This document shows positions 8,435-17,213 of a DNA stretch of 64,000 nucleotides, piece after piece. Positions within the stretch are counted from its first letter, which is position 1; every line of letters starts with the position of its first letter. Below the pieces are notes generated by a model that ran no database searches, was not told where the DNA came from, and saw only the letters and a program-made list of their open reading frames with translations. Source of the stretch: Acuticoccus sediminis (GTDB lineage: Bacteria; Pseudomonadota; Alphaproteobacteria; Rhizobiales; Amorphaceae); contig NZ_QHHQ01000004.1 of the NCBI RefSeq assembly GCF_003258595.1, forward strand, positions 248,001 to 312,000. The letters run 5' to 3'. Both the position numbers and the translations under genes were made by a program.

Positions 8435-8778
8435 GCGGGGACCGCGACGAACAGCCGTGGCTCGACGAGACCGGCGGGCTGACGGGGCACGACGACTGCG
8501 GGCGGCTCGTCTTCCTGTGCGAGCTGCCGCGTCCGCCCCGGCCCGGCGGTGAGCCGGCCGGCCCCGCCCCCTTGGGCTGGAGCACAAGTGCCGCGCTCCC
8601 TCCGGAGGTGCCGGCCATTGCGCCGTGTGCCGTGCCGTCGCCGTGGCTCGTCGTGCAATCCTCGGCGGAACAGCGTGGGATGCGCGACGCCATGGACCTG
8701 CTGCGGCGGGTCATCGAGACCGGGCGAGGCGCGCAGGCCGCGGAGCTCCTGACGAAGCGGCCGTCCGATGTGCCGTAA
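8431..8778 (+). CDS. Hypothetical protein overlapping the LuxR gene
   Basis: A possible 115-residue protein starting at GTG 8431, which overlaps the LuxR stop as GTGA. It has a Pro/Gly-rich middle and a helical C-terminal part (RDAMDLLRRVIETGRGAQAAELL). High G/C at third codon positions and tight coupling support it; no family is recognised. In this GC-rich DNA the opposite strand is also open across the region, so it may be spurious. If real, co-expression with the regulator suggests a partner role. Confidence 0.42.
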   Translation: MSGDRDEQPWLDETGGLTGHDDCGRLVFLCELPRPPRPGGEPAGPAPLGWSTSAALPPEVPAIAPCAVPSPWLVVQSSAEQRGMRDAMDLLRRVIETGRGAQAAELLTKRPSDVP

Positions 8779-8976
8779 GTGCGGTGGCCACGAGCCGGTG
8801 TGGGATGCGACGCTGGTCTCCTCCCGCCTGACCGGACCGTCCCGGATCGGGCGGCGCGACCTTGCCCTGCCGATCGTCTGCCGGCCGCAGCGCCGGACGG
8901 ACAGCTGCCCCTCCATTCATCCGCCCGGCCCCGTGGCCCGGTGCTCCGACCGCCGCCGCCAGCCCCTCGCCGCGGT

Positions 8977-9921
8977 CTAGGACGCGTTGCCCGGCTCCTG
9001 CCCGCGCCCCGTCCGGCGTGGCAGGACGCGTCCGTCCCGGGCCATCCCCGCCGCGCCGTACTCGCGCGCGATCTCGATGAACGCGGCGACCTCCGGCCGC
9101 GCCCGGATGCGCTTGCGGAACACGAGGTGCTCGTGGAGGACGAGGCTCATCTCCGCCTGATGGATCGGCAGGTAGTGCAGCCGCGGGTCCGGCGGACACT
9201 CCGACATGGCAAATGCCGTCACGCCGATCTTGGCCGCCACCGCCTCGCGCAGCGCCTCGCGGTCGCCGATCTCGACGGTCTCGCGCGGACTGATGCCGAG
9301 CTGCGCCAGCGCCTGCTCCACGAGGCCGCGGGTGCGCGAGCTCGCCTCACGCATGAGCAGCACCTCGTCTTCCAGCACGCCGACGCCGACGTGGCGCATC
9401 CGCGTCAGCGGGTGGTCGCGCCAGACGCAGAGGGCAAGACCCTCGCTCTGAAGCGGCAGGCCGATGAAGTCGACGCCGAGGGTCGGCTCGACGGTGATGC
9501 CGACATCCGCCTCGCCATCCTCGAGGCGGGCCATGATGGTCGCCTTCGACGCGACGGTGATCGACACGGCGACATTTCGATGACGATCCCGGAAGCGCTT
9601 GAGGAGCCGGACCGAGAGCGGCGGCGAGTCGGAGACGACGCGCAGATGCCCGCCGTCGAGGCTCCCTTCGTTCGCGAGCGCGTCCTCCACGTCGGCGGCC
9701 GCGCGCATCATCCGCTCCACCGCGGCGAAGACCTGCGCGCCATCGGCAGTCAACACCAGACCGCGCCCGCGCCGCTCGAAGAGGCGCACGTCGGCTTCCG
9801 CCTCCAGCGCCTTCAGATGCTGCGAAATCGTGGGCTGCGAAACGTTCAGCATGTGCGCCGCGCGACCGACCCCGCCTTCCCGAAAGACGTAATAGAAGGC
9901 GCGGATCTGCGCGAAATTCAT
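8977..9921 (-). CDS. LysR-type regulator divergent from the giant exoprotein gene
   Basis: A 314-residue LysR regulator. The winged helix-turn-helix is at residues 1-60 (MNFAQIRAFYYVFREGGVG, then NVSQPTISQHLKALE), followed by a substrate-binding effector domain (about 90-295). It is transcribed away from the giant gene with 107 bases between the starts, the usual LysR layout, making that gene its most likely target. The effector is unknown. ATG 9921 is the only start that retains the complete helix-turn-helix. Confidence 0.9.
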   Translation of the reverse strand: MNFAQIRAFYYVFREGGVGRAAHMLNVSQPTISQHLKALEAEADVRLFERRGRGLVLTADGAQVFAAVERMMRAAADVEDALANEGSLDGGHLRVVSDSPPLSVRLLKRFRDRHRNVAVSITVASKATIMARLEDGEADVGITVEPTLGVDFIGLPLQSEGLALCVWRDHPLTRMRHVGVGVLEDEVLLMREASSRTRGLVEQALAQLGISPRETVEIGDREALREAVAAKIGVTAFAMSECPPDPRLHYLPIHQAEMSLVLHEHLVFRKRIRARPEVAAFIEIAREYGAAGMARDGRVLPRRTGRGQEPGNAS

Positions 9922-10028
9922 AGTCTCAGCCTATATGATGACGAAAGATAATCGATTTGTCCTAACAGCCAAAATGTCAATTGTCGCCTCCGTTAAGCAC
10001 CGCTCGGAAGAGCAGAAGGAGGCGTTTC
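9922..10028. promoter_or_regulatory. Shared promoter region, lysR and giant gene
   Basis: A 107-base divergent gap, AT-rich around 9930-9990 (TATATGATGACGAAAGATAA and nearby), where a LysR site and both promoters must lie. AGAAGGAGG at 10014-10022 is a near-perfect ribosome site seven bases before the giant gene's ATG, which fixes its start at 10029. I cannot assign exact -35/-10 boxes. Confidence 0.55.
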
Positions 10029-13000
10029 ATGGCGCGCGTGTACAATGGCGTCGTGCTGGGCACGACGAGCGAGCTCTCCGTCCCCGGCATCAACGGCGAC
10101 GTCGCCGACATCCTGAAGGCCGACGCCCTGCCGGCCGACCAGTCGCTGCGCATCCGCCCGTCAGAAGCGACGGTCAGCACCTGGGTCCTCGGCATCGACC
10201 TTTATGTCCCGGTGACGAGCGCGAGCTACATCGGCCTCGCCCAGGCGGGCGCGGACAGCGCGGACGGCGACCTCTTCCTGCACGACAACGGCGCCGGCGC
10301 GCTGGGTGTCGGGATCTCCGGCCAGTATGACGGCGCGGTCGAGTTCGATACGTGGACGCGCATCGTCGTCGCCGTCACCGAGGTGGACGGCGAGACGGTG
10401 CTGGAGAAGTACGTCGACGGCGAGCACGTCGGCACGCAGTCGATCGGCACCAGCGACCGCTTCGACATCTCCCCGGCTCTGGGGCTCACCCTCTTCACCG
10501 ACAACGACGGCGAGACCGCGCCGCTATCGGTCTCCGGCGTCTTCTTCTCCTCGGACCTGTCCGACCTCGACGCGCTGCTGGCGGCGGGTGCGACGGCGGA
10601 CGCGGAAGGCTTCCTGACCGGGGCCCCATCCGAAAGCGCCGTCGAGATCGACTTTGCCGGCGCCGACGTCGCGCCGCGCTACGGCGACGCGGCCGTCGAC
10701 CTCGAAGGGCTGACGGCCGAAGGCGAGCCGGTCGCGATCGGTGACAGCGTCATCGGCCTCGCCTCGGAGCTGGGCCTGCCGATGCCGGGCGGCGAGGACA
10801 CCGCGGTCCTCGCCTTCGACAGCTACACGCGCGGCGAGGGCCTGAAGGTCTCGGTGCCGGCCGACGCGGGCGATCTGACGAGCTACACGGCCGTCTGGGA
10901 CATCTACCTCGACGCCTCCTCGGACGAGGCGACGACGCTGCTGCGCGGCGGCAGCATCGGCCGCGCCAACGTCCTGGCCGACCTTGGCCAGGGGATCGGC
11001 GTCGACGGCCAGTACGACGGCACGATCGCCGCCGACACCTGGACGCGCATCGCGGTCTCGGTCGAGGACCGGGGCGACGGAACGTCGGTCCTGTCGAAGT
11101 ACATCGACGGCGTCCTCGTCGGGACGCAGACGGTCGACACCGGCGACTTCACGCTCGATACCGACGACGCGATCGTCCTCCTGGGCGACGAGCTGGGCCA
11201 GTCCGGCACCGGCGCCCTCGCCCACTTCGGCCTCTCCCCGCTGGTCCTGCCGGCGGCGGAGATCGCGACGCTCGGCACCGTGGACGCCGACGGGCCGTTC
11301 GAGGCCAGGCTCGACGGCGACGGCGAGCTGCCCACCAACGTCGTGCGCCTCGTGCCCGAGGTGTCCAGCAAGTCGGGCGCCTTCCACACCAGCGAGGCGG
11401 CCCAGACCGACGGTCTCACCTTCGACGCCTCGTTCCAGTTCCGCGCCACCAACGCGTCGGGCTACAGCGGCGACGGCTTCGCGTTCCGCATCGACGGCGC
11501 GGACAGCGTGGACGGCTACCTCGAGGGAAGCGGCGGCTCCATCGGCATCCCAAGCTCCAGCGACGCCCCGATCCCGACCGTTTCGGTGATCTTCGACTTC
11601 TACGCCAACGGCGGCGAGAGCGGCTCCAACGTCGTGCGCATCGCGGTCGGAACCGACTCCATCGACGACACGGTCGTCACCAGCGCGCGCCTGCCCTACG
11701 GCATGGACAACGGAGCCATCCACAGCGCGTGGGTCGAGTATGACGGCACCACGCTGTCGGTCTACCTCGCCGAGGCCGCGGACGCCGAAAAGCCGGTCGA
11801 GCCGATCATCAGCCAGGAGGTGGACCTCGCGGCGGTCGTCGGCGAGGAGGCCGTGTTCGGCTTCTCGGGTGCCACCGGCGCCAATTCGACCGCGATGGAC
11901 ATCGTCAATCTCGACATCGAGACCAGCGATCCGAACGGCCCATCCGGAGAGCTCCTCGAGACCGGCGCGGACAACATCGAGCTGATCGGCGATGCGGCAC
12001 AGATCGGCCCGGTCGAATTCGACGACGAAGCGCCGATGCAGGTCGGCTTCGACCGCGGCGACGCCACCGTCGAGTTCGGCTTCGCCGACGCCGACGTCGT
12101 CGACCGCGAGACGGTGCGCAACCCGATCGCCGACCTCCTGGTGACGCCGGACGCCGAGACCGTCGCCTACGACCTCACCGACGTCTTCGGCGAGGGCGCC
12201 CACGACTTCGCGGTGACCAACAGCAACGGCGACGTCGTCACGGCGACCATCGAGGACGGCGTCCTGTCGCTCGATTTCGGCGAGACGCTCGACCACTCCG
12301 ACCTCGTCGTCACCGCGATCACCGAGAACGGCACGGCGCTCACCGACAACGTGCGCGTGCGCGTCGCCGGCGAGAACGCCTACACCTTCGCGATCATCCC
12401 CGACACGCAGGACTATCCGACCACCGGCAAGGGCCAGCCGGAGACGATGGGCCACATGATGCAGTGGCTCGCGCAGAACGCGGACGGCAAGTCGATCGAG
12501 TTCGTCTCGAGCGTCGGCGACATCGTCAACAACAACACGGAGGCGGAGTGGCAGATCGCGCGCGACGCCTACGACATCCTGCGTGACGCCGGCATCTCCT
12601 TCTCCGTCGTCTCCGGCAACCACGACATCGGCAACAACGGCTCGTCGGACGTCCGCGACACGGACTACATGCGCGAGTACTTCTCCGTCGAGTACATGTC
12701 CGCCGACCCGACCTACGGCGGCAACTACGACCAGGACGCGACGTCGGCCGACAACAACTACCACCTCTACACCGCGCCCGACGGCACCGACTGGATCATC
12801 CTGAACCTCGAGTTCGGACCGCGCGACGACGTGCTGCGGTGGGCGGACGACGTCCTGACCGAGCACGCGGACCGCAACGCCATCGTCATCGAGCACGCCT
12901 CGAACAACTTCGACGGCCGCCTCGACGCGATCGGCGACGAAGTGGAGGCCGAGCCCGCCGGCTACGACTACGGTCTGCAGAACAGCGACGAGGGCGCCTG

Positions 13001-16000
13001 GGACGGCGAGACGCTGTGGCGCGACGTCGTCTCCCGTCACTCGAACGTGGTGTTCACCTTCGGCGGCCACGTCTTCGGCGACGGCGGTGAGACCACGATC
13101 GACCGGAACGCCTTCGGCTACGACGTCTACCAGATGCTGGTGAACTACCAGAACGGCGTCTCGACGGAGATCACCGGCGACGGCAGCGCGGAGGACGGGG
13201 CCAACGGCGGCAACGGCGCCATCCGCCTGGTGACGATCGATCCCGAGAACGACGCGATCTACACCGAGACCTACCTCACCGAGCTCGACACCTACCTCAC
13301 CGGCTCGCGCGAGACCGAGGAGATGAACCGCGACGGCCTCACCGGGTCGTACGTGGGCCACGAGGAGACCATCGAGGACGCGGGGATCGGCCAGCGCGAC
13401 GCGGAGACCGTCGCGAAGGCCGGCGACGACCAGATCGTGCGCGCCGCGGCGGGCGAGACGACCGCCGAGGTGACCCTTTCGGCCGCCTTCACCGTCGACC
13501 AGCAGGACGACATCAGCGCCTACGTCTGGACCGACGCGGACGGCAACGTCGTCGCCGAGGGTCCGGAGGCGACGGTCGCGCTCCGGGGCGGCGTCCACGA
13601 CATCACGCTGACGGTGGAGACCGCGCACGGTGTCTCCTCCACCGACACGACGCGCGTCATCGTCGAGACCGACGCGACGTACTTCAGCGACAACTTCAAC
13701 GACGGCGATGCCGAGGGCTGGTACGACCCGTCGGTCGGCGACCCGGGCAACCTCGCCACCTTCGGCACCGAGGCCGAACTCGGCCTGCCGGCGATCGAGG
13801 ACGGCACGGACGGCAGCATCGTCAGCATCGAGGCGCTCGCCTCCTCCCAGGCGATCAGGGTGTCGGCCGAGGGCGTCATCGGCGCCATCAACGAGTACAC
13901 GCTCGTCTACGACCTCTACGTCGCCGACGGCCAGGGCTCCTACACCTCGCTGTTCCAGACCGACCTCGCGAACAGCAGCGACGCCGAACTGTTCATCAGG
14001 AACAACGGCAACGGGACCGGCGGCGTCGGCATCTCCGCCGTCTACGAGGGCGCGTTCGAGTACGACGCCTGGAACCGCGTCGCGGTCACGCTGAGCGTCG
14101 TGAACGGCGAGCACGTGATGTCGAAGTACATCAACGGCGAGCTGGTCGGCACGCAGGTGGTCGACGGCGACGTCGCCGACGGATCGCGCTGGCAGTTCGA
14201 CGCCGAAGACGGCTTCTACATCCTCGCCGACAACGACGGCGAGACCTCCGACCTGTCGCTGAGCGCGTTCACCTTCATCGACGGCGCGGCGACGGCCGAC
14301 CAGATCGCCGCCCTCGGCGGCGTGGACGCGGACGGACCGGTCGACACGCTGGCCGGCTACAGCACGCAGTGGAGCTTCGACGGCTCGTTCGACAGCAGGG
14401 ACTTCGGCCCGGCAGAGCTGGAACTCGCCGACATCACGGCGCTCAGCACACCGTTCGACGTGAAGGGCTCGGCCAACTCCCGCAGGGACACGCCGGGGCT
14501 GGAAGGCGTCGAGGGCACGCTCTACGACCTCTCCGACACGCCGGACAACACGTTCATCCGCCAGGGCGAGATGATCGGCGACATGGTCCTCGAGGCGACA
14601 CTGCTGTCGCTGTCGGACGGGACCATGGGCGTCGTCTTCCGCTACGACGAGGCGAGCGGCGACCATTACCGCTTCGAGATGGACAGCGGCGAGAACGTCC
14701 GCCGCCTGGTCCGCGTCGAGGGCAGCGAGGAGACCGTCATCGCCGAGGAGACCGGCGGCTACGGGTTCTACGACGACATCGAGCTCAAGGTCGTCGCGGT
14801 CGACGGCGAGATCGGTGTGTCCCTCGACGGCGTGCAGCTCTTCGGCGGCCGCGTGACGGACGCCGCTCCGCTGGGTGCCGGAACGGTCGGCGTCTACTCC
14901 TCGGACAACGACGGCTCGCTGTTCGACGACATCACCGTGCGTGCCCCGACGGACGAGGCCGACACGGGCGCCGACATTCGCGTCGTCGACTTCGACGGCG
15001 ACGGGTTCGAGGCCGTCACGGTCGACGCGTCCATGTCGACCGGCGCCACACCGGTGATCGGCGCGGGAGCCGGGAGCGTCACCGGCGACCGCCTCGAAAC
15101 GCGGTTCGCCGCCGGCGAGACCACGGTCGAGGTGACGGTCGGCGAGACCGTCGACACGATGACGGTGGACGTCGTCACAGGGGACCGGATCATCGTCGCC
15201 GAGACCTTCGACGACGGCACGATGGACGGCTGGACGATCGTCGACACCACCGAGTTCGACGGCGAGGGCAACGCGGCGACGGGTTCGGCGGACTGGGCGG
15301 TCGTCGACGGCGCTCTCGTGGAGCAGGAGGGCTCCTACAGCCGGGAGCTGACCTGGAACGGCACGGCGAACGCCTCCGACGTCTGGGAGCGGGGCTGGTC
15401 GCCGCAGGGTGACGGCGTCTTCGCCCTCCACAAGGGCACCTACGCCCTCTACGACGGCGACACCCAGCTCGAGGACTACGCGATCGAGGCGGACATCACC
15501 GTCCCCACCGCCGAGGGCGGCGTCGGCTTCATGCTGAACTACGTGGACGCGGACAACTACTACAAGCTCGAGATCGACGCCCACGCCAACCTCACGACGC
15601 TGGTCGAGGTGGTCGACGGCTACGAGAGCTTCGTCGGCCGCGTGCGCACCACCTACACGCCGGGGGAGACCTTCCACCTCTCCGCCGAGAGCGTCGACGG
15701 GGCGATGCAGGTCACCGTCGACGGTCACGAGATCTTCGCCTACGACCTCGAGGCGCGGTACGCCGAAGCGGGCTCGGCGGGCGTCTACGCCTGGGGGGCG
15801 GCGGGCGCGACGTTCGACAACGTGGCGATCATCGACCTCTCGGAGCAGGAGGCGGACGCGATCGTCGTCGACACCCTGCGCGACCGCGTGGCCGACGACG
15901 GGCTCACCTCGCTGCGCGAGGCGATCCTGCTCGCCAACGAGAGCGACGGCGCCGACACGATCGTCTTCGACGAGGCGCTGGCCGGCGGCACCATGTCGCT

Positions 16001-17087
16001 GCGCGGCGGCGTCCTCGGCATCACCGACGACGTGACAATCGACGGCGCGGACGTCACCATCGACGCCAACCGCACCGGCCGCATTTTCGAGATCGGCGAC
16101 GGGACCAGCGTGGAACTCTCAGACCTCACCCTCGAGGACGGGCGGATCGTCATGCGGCCGGTCTCGGACGCTGACGGGGGCTCCATCCTCGCCGGCGACG
16201 ACGTCGCGCTGACGCTCGAGGGCGTCGAGATGACGGGCAGCACCGCCTACTCGGACGGCGGCGCGATCGCGATGGGCGACAACGCGGTGATCACGATCGT
16301 CGGCGGCGAGTACACCGACAATCGCGGCATCGGCCATGGCGGCGTCATCGTGGCTGGAGACGGCGCGACCCTCTCGGTGGAGGGCGCGGTGTTCGACGGC
16401 AACACGTCGAGCGGCGACGGCGGTGTCTTCGCGCTCGGCGACGATGCGGTGGTGAGGTTCGTCGACATCGAGGCGACGGCCAACATCGCCTGGGGCGAAG
16501 GGGGCGTGGTGTCGGCGGGCGACGGCGCCAGCCTCACCGTCGAAGGGGGCGAGTTCGCGCGCAACAAGGCGATCTCCAACGGCGGCGTGTTCGCCTTCGG
16601 CGACGGCCTCGACGCGAGCCTCTCCGACGCGGACTTCACCTGGAACCGGGCGATCGCCGGCCAGCGTGACGGCGGTGTCCTCTACGTCGCGGGCGGCGAG
16701 GCGGACATCGACGCCTCCGGCCTCTACGCGGTGCGCAACAGCGCGGGCGACAACGGCGGCGTCTTCGCCATCGGCGAGACGGAAGGCGCGGTGCTCGACC
16801 TCTCGGTCACCGGCAGCACGCTCCAGCGCAATTCCGCCGGCGACAGCGGTGGCGTCGTGTTCGGCGGCGACGACCCCATGATCGTTCTGGCGGAGAGCGA
16901 CGTGCGCCGCAACGTGGCCGAAAACGACGGCGGCGTGATCGCGATCGGCGACGACGGGACGGTGACGCTGGAGGACGACGTCCTGCGCCTCAACGATGCG
17001 GGCGACGAGGGACCGGTGCTCTTCCACGGCGACGATGTCACCCTCATCGGCAGCATCTCCCAGTGGGGCGACTTCGCGATCCTCTGA
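10029..17087 (+). CDS. Giant cysteine-free secreted protein: lectin-like modules, metallophosphoesterase, repeat solenoid
   Basis: A 2,352-residue, strongly acidic protein with no cysteine that I can find and no N-terminal signal peptide, as in type I secreted proteins. Domains in order: two related laminin-G-like modules (about 1-200, 238-424; shared cores GVGISGQYDG and KYVDG-VGTQ); an L-type lectin-like domain (435-634); a calcineurin-like metallophosphoesterase (785-1090) with D792-T-Q, G830-D831, G863-N-H-D866, H956 and G1012-G-H1014; a PKD-like domain (1130-1215); a third module copy (1218-1441); two further concanavalin-like domains (1476-1641, 1723-1937); a CSLREA-like TSLREAILLAN (about 1958); and eleven 27-residue repeats (2049-2345). 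It ends in a short hydrophobic tail (WGDFAIL). The start follows AGAAGGAGG. The likely role is extracellular carbohydrate or phosphoester binding and hydrolysis; the substrate is unknown. Confidence 0.88.
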   Translation: MARVYNGVVLGTTSELSVPGINGDVADILKADALPADQSLRIRPSEATVSTWVLGIDLYVPVTSASYIGLAQAGADSADGDLFLHDNGAGALGVGISGQYDGAVEFDTWTRIVVAVTEVDGETVLEKYVDGEHVGTQSIGTSDRFDISPALGLTLFTDNDGETAPLSVSGVFFSSDLSDLDALLAAGATADAEGFLTGAPSESAVEIDFAGADVAPRYGDAAVDLEGLTAEGEPVAIGDSVIGLASELGLPMPGGEDTAVLAFDSYTRGEGLKVSVPADAGDLTSYTAVWDIYLDASSDEATTLLRGGSIGRANVLADLGQGIGVDGQYDGTIAADTWTRIAVSVEDRGDGTSVLSKYIDGVLVGTQTVDTGDFTLDTDDAIVLLGDELGQSGTGALAHFGLSPLVLPAAEIATLGTVDADGPFEARLDGDGELPTNVVRLVPEVSSKSGAFHTSEAAQTDGLTFDASFQFRATNASGYSGDGFAFRIDGADSVDGYLEGSGGSIGIPSSSDAPIPTVSVIFDFYANGGESGSNVVRIAVGTDSIDDTVVTSARLPYGMDNGAIHSAWVEYDGTTLSVYLAEAADAEKPVEPIISQEVDLAAVVGEEAVFGFSGATGANSTAMDIVNLDIETSDPNGPSGELLETGADNIELIGDAAQIGPVEFDDEAPMQVGFDRGDATVEFGFADADVVDRETVRNPIADLLVTPDAETVAYDLTDVFGEGAHDFAVTNSNGDVVTATIEDGVLSLDFGETLDHSDLVVTAITENGTALTDNVRVRVAGENAYTFAIIPDTQDYPTTGKGQPETMGHMMQWLAQNADGKSIEFVSSVGDIVNNNTEAEWQIARDAYDILRDAGISFSVVSGNHDIGNNGSSDVRDTDYMREYFSVEYMSADPTYGGNYDQDATSADNNYHLYTAPDGTDWIILNLEFGPRDDVLRWADDVLTEHADRNAIVIEHASNNFDGRLDAIGDEVEAEPAGYDYGLQNSDEGAWDGETLWRDVVSRHSNVVFTFGGHVFGDGGETTIDRNAFGYDVYQMLVNYQNGVSTEITGDGSAEDGANGGNGAIRLVTIDPENDAIYTETYLTELDTYLTGSRETEEMNRDGLTGSYVGHEETIEDAGIGQRDAETVAKAGDDQIVRAAAGETTAEVTLSAAFTVDQQDDISAYVWTDADGNVVAEGPEATVALRGGVHDITLTVETAHGVSSTDTTRVIVETDATYFSDNFNDGDAEGWYDPSVGDPGNLATFGTEAELGLPAIEDGTDGSIVSIEALASSQAIRVSAEGVIGAINEYTLVYDLYVADGQGSYTSLFQTDLANSSDAELFIRNNGNGTGGVGISAVYEGAFEYDAWNRVAVTLSVVNGEHVMSKYINGELVGTQVVDGDVADGSRWQFDAEDGFYILADNDGETSDLSLSAFTFIDGAATADQIAALGGVDADGPVDTLAGYSTQWSFDGSFDSRDFGPAELELADITALSTPFDVKGSANSRRDTPGLEGVEGTLYDLSDTPDNTFIRQGEMIGDMVLEATLLSLSDGTMGVVFRYDEASGDHYRFEMDSGENVRRLVRVEGSEETVIAEETGGYGFYDDIELKVVAVDGEIGVSLDGVQLFGGRVTDAAPLGAGTVGVYSSDNDGSLFDDITVRAPTDEADTGADIRVVDFDGDGFEAVTVDASMSTGATPVIGAGAGSVTGDRLETRFAAGETTVEVTVGETVDTMTVDVVTGDRIIVAETFDDGTMDGWTIVDTTEFDGEGNAATGSADWAVVDGALVEQEGSYSRELTWNGTANASDVWERGWSPQGDGVFALHKGTYALYDGDTQLEDYAIEADITVPTAEGGVGFMLNYVDADNYYKLEIDAHANLTTLVEVVDGYESFVGRVRTTYTPGETFHLSAESVDGAMQVTVDGHEIFAYDLEARYAEAGSAGVYAWGAAGATFDNVAIIDLSEQEADAIVVDTLRDRVADDGLTSLREAILLANESDGADTIVFDEALAGGTMSLRGGVLGITDDVTIDGADVTIDANRTGRIFEIGDGTSVELSDLTLEDGRIVMRPVSDADGGSILAGDDVALTLEGVEMTGSTAYSDGGAIAMGDNAVITIVGGEYTDNRGIGHGGVIVAGDGATLSVEGAVFDGNTSSGDGGVFALGDDAVVRFVDIEATANIAWGEGGVVSAGDGASLTVEGGEFARNKAISNGGVFAFGDGLDASLSDADFTWNRAIAGQRDGGVLYVAGGEADIDASGLYAVRNSAGDNGGVFAIGETEGAVLDLSVTGSTLQRNSAGDSGGVVFGGDDPMIVLAESDVRRNVAENDGGVIAIGDDGTVTLEDDVLRLNDAGDEGPVLFHGDDVTLIGSISQWGDFAIL
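16173..17060 (+). repeat. Eleven 27-residue solenoid repeats in the giant protein
   Basis: Residues 2049-2345 form about eleven units of 27 residues, each opening DGG-V/A-hydrophobic-A-hydrophobic-GD and closing near a conserved Asn (for example DGGAIAMGDNAVITI and HGGVIVAGDGATLSV). The even spacing and alternating hydrophobic pattern fit a parallel beta-helix, as in adhesins and polymorphic membrane proteins. One unit (about 2165-2195) is a few residues longer. Confidence 0.85.
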
Positions 17088-17132
17088 CACTACGGCCGGC
17101 CGGGCCCCCTGCCCGGCCCTTCCCCTGAAACG

Positions 17133-17169
17133 AAGACGCCGAGCCGACACGCTGTCGGCTCGGCGTCTT
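17133..17169. terminator. 17-bp perfect hairpin between convergent genes
   Basis: A perfect 17-bp inverted repeat (17133-17149 pairing with 17153-17169) around a CGC loop, with AA at the 5' end and TT at the 3' end, so it reads similarly on both strands. It lies 46 bases after the giant gene and 45 after paoC, which converge here. The T-run is short, so full Rho-independence is uncertain, but position and stability fit a bidirectional terminator. Confidence 0.85.
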
Positions 17170-17213
17170 GCGTTGGACCCGCCACCGCTGCCGGAGACGG
17201 GTCGGCGCCGGCG

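Noticed and set aside
10524-15728. A 1,734-codon open frame antisense to the giant gene
   Set aside because: It mirrors the codon bias of the plus-strand gene, is Arg/Val/Asp-rich with no domain, and lacks a ribosome site.
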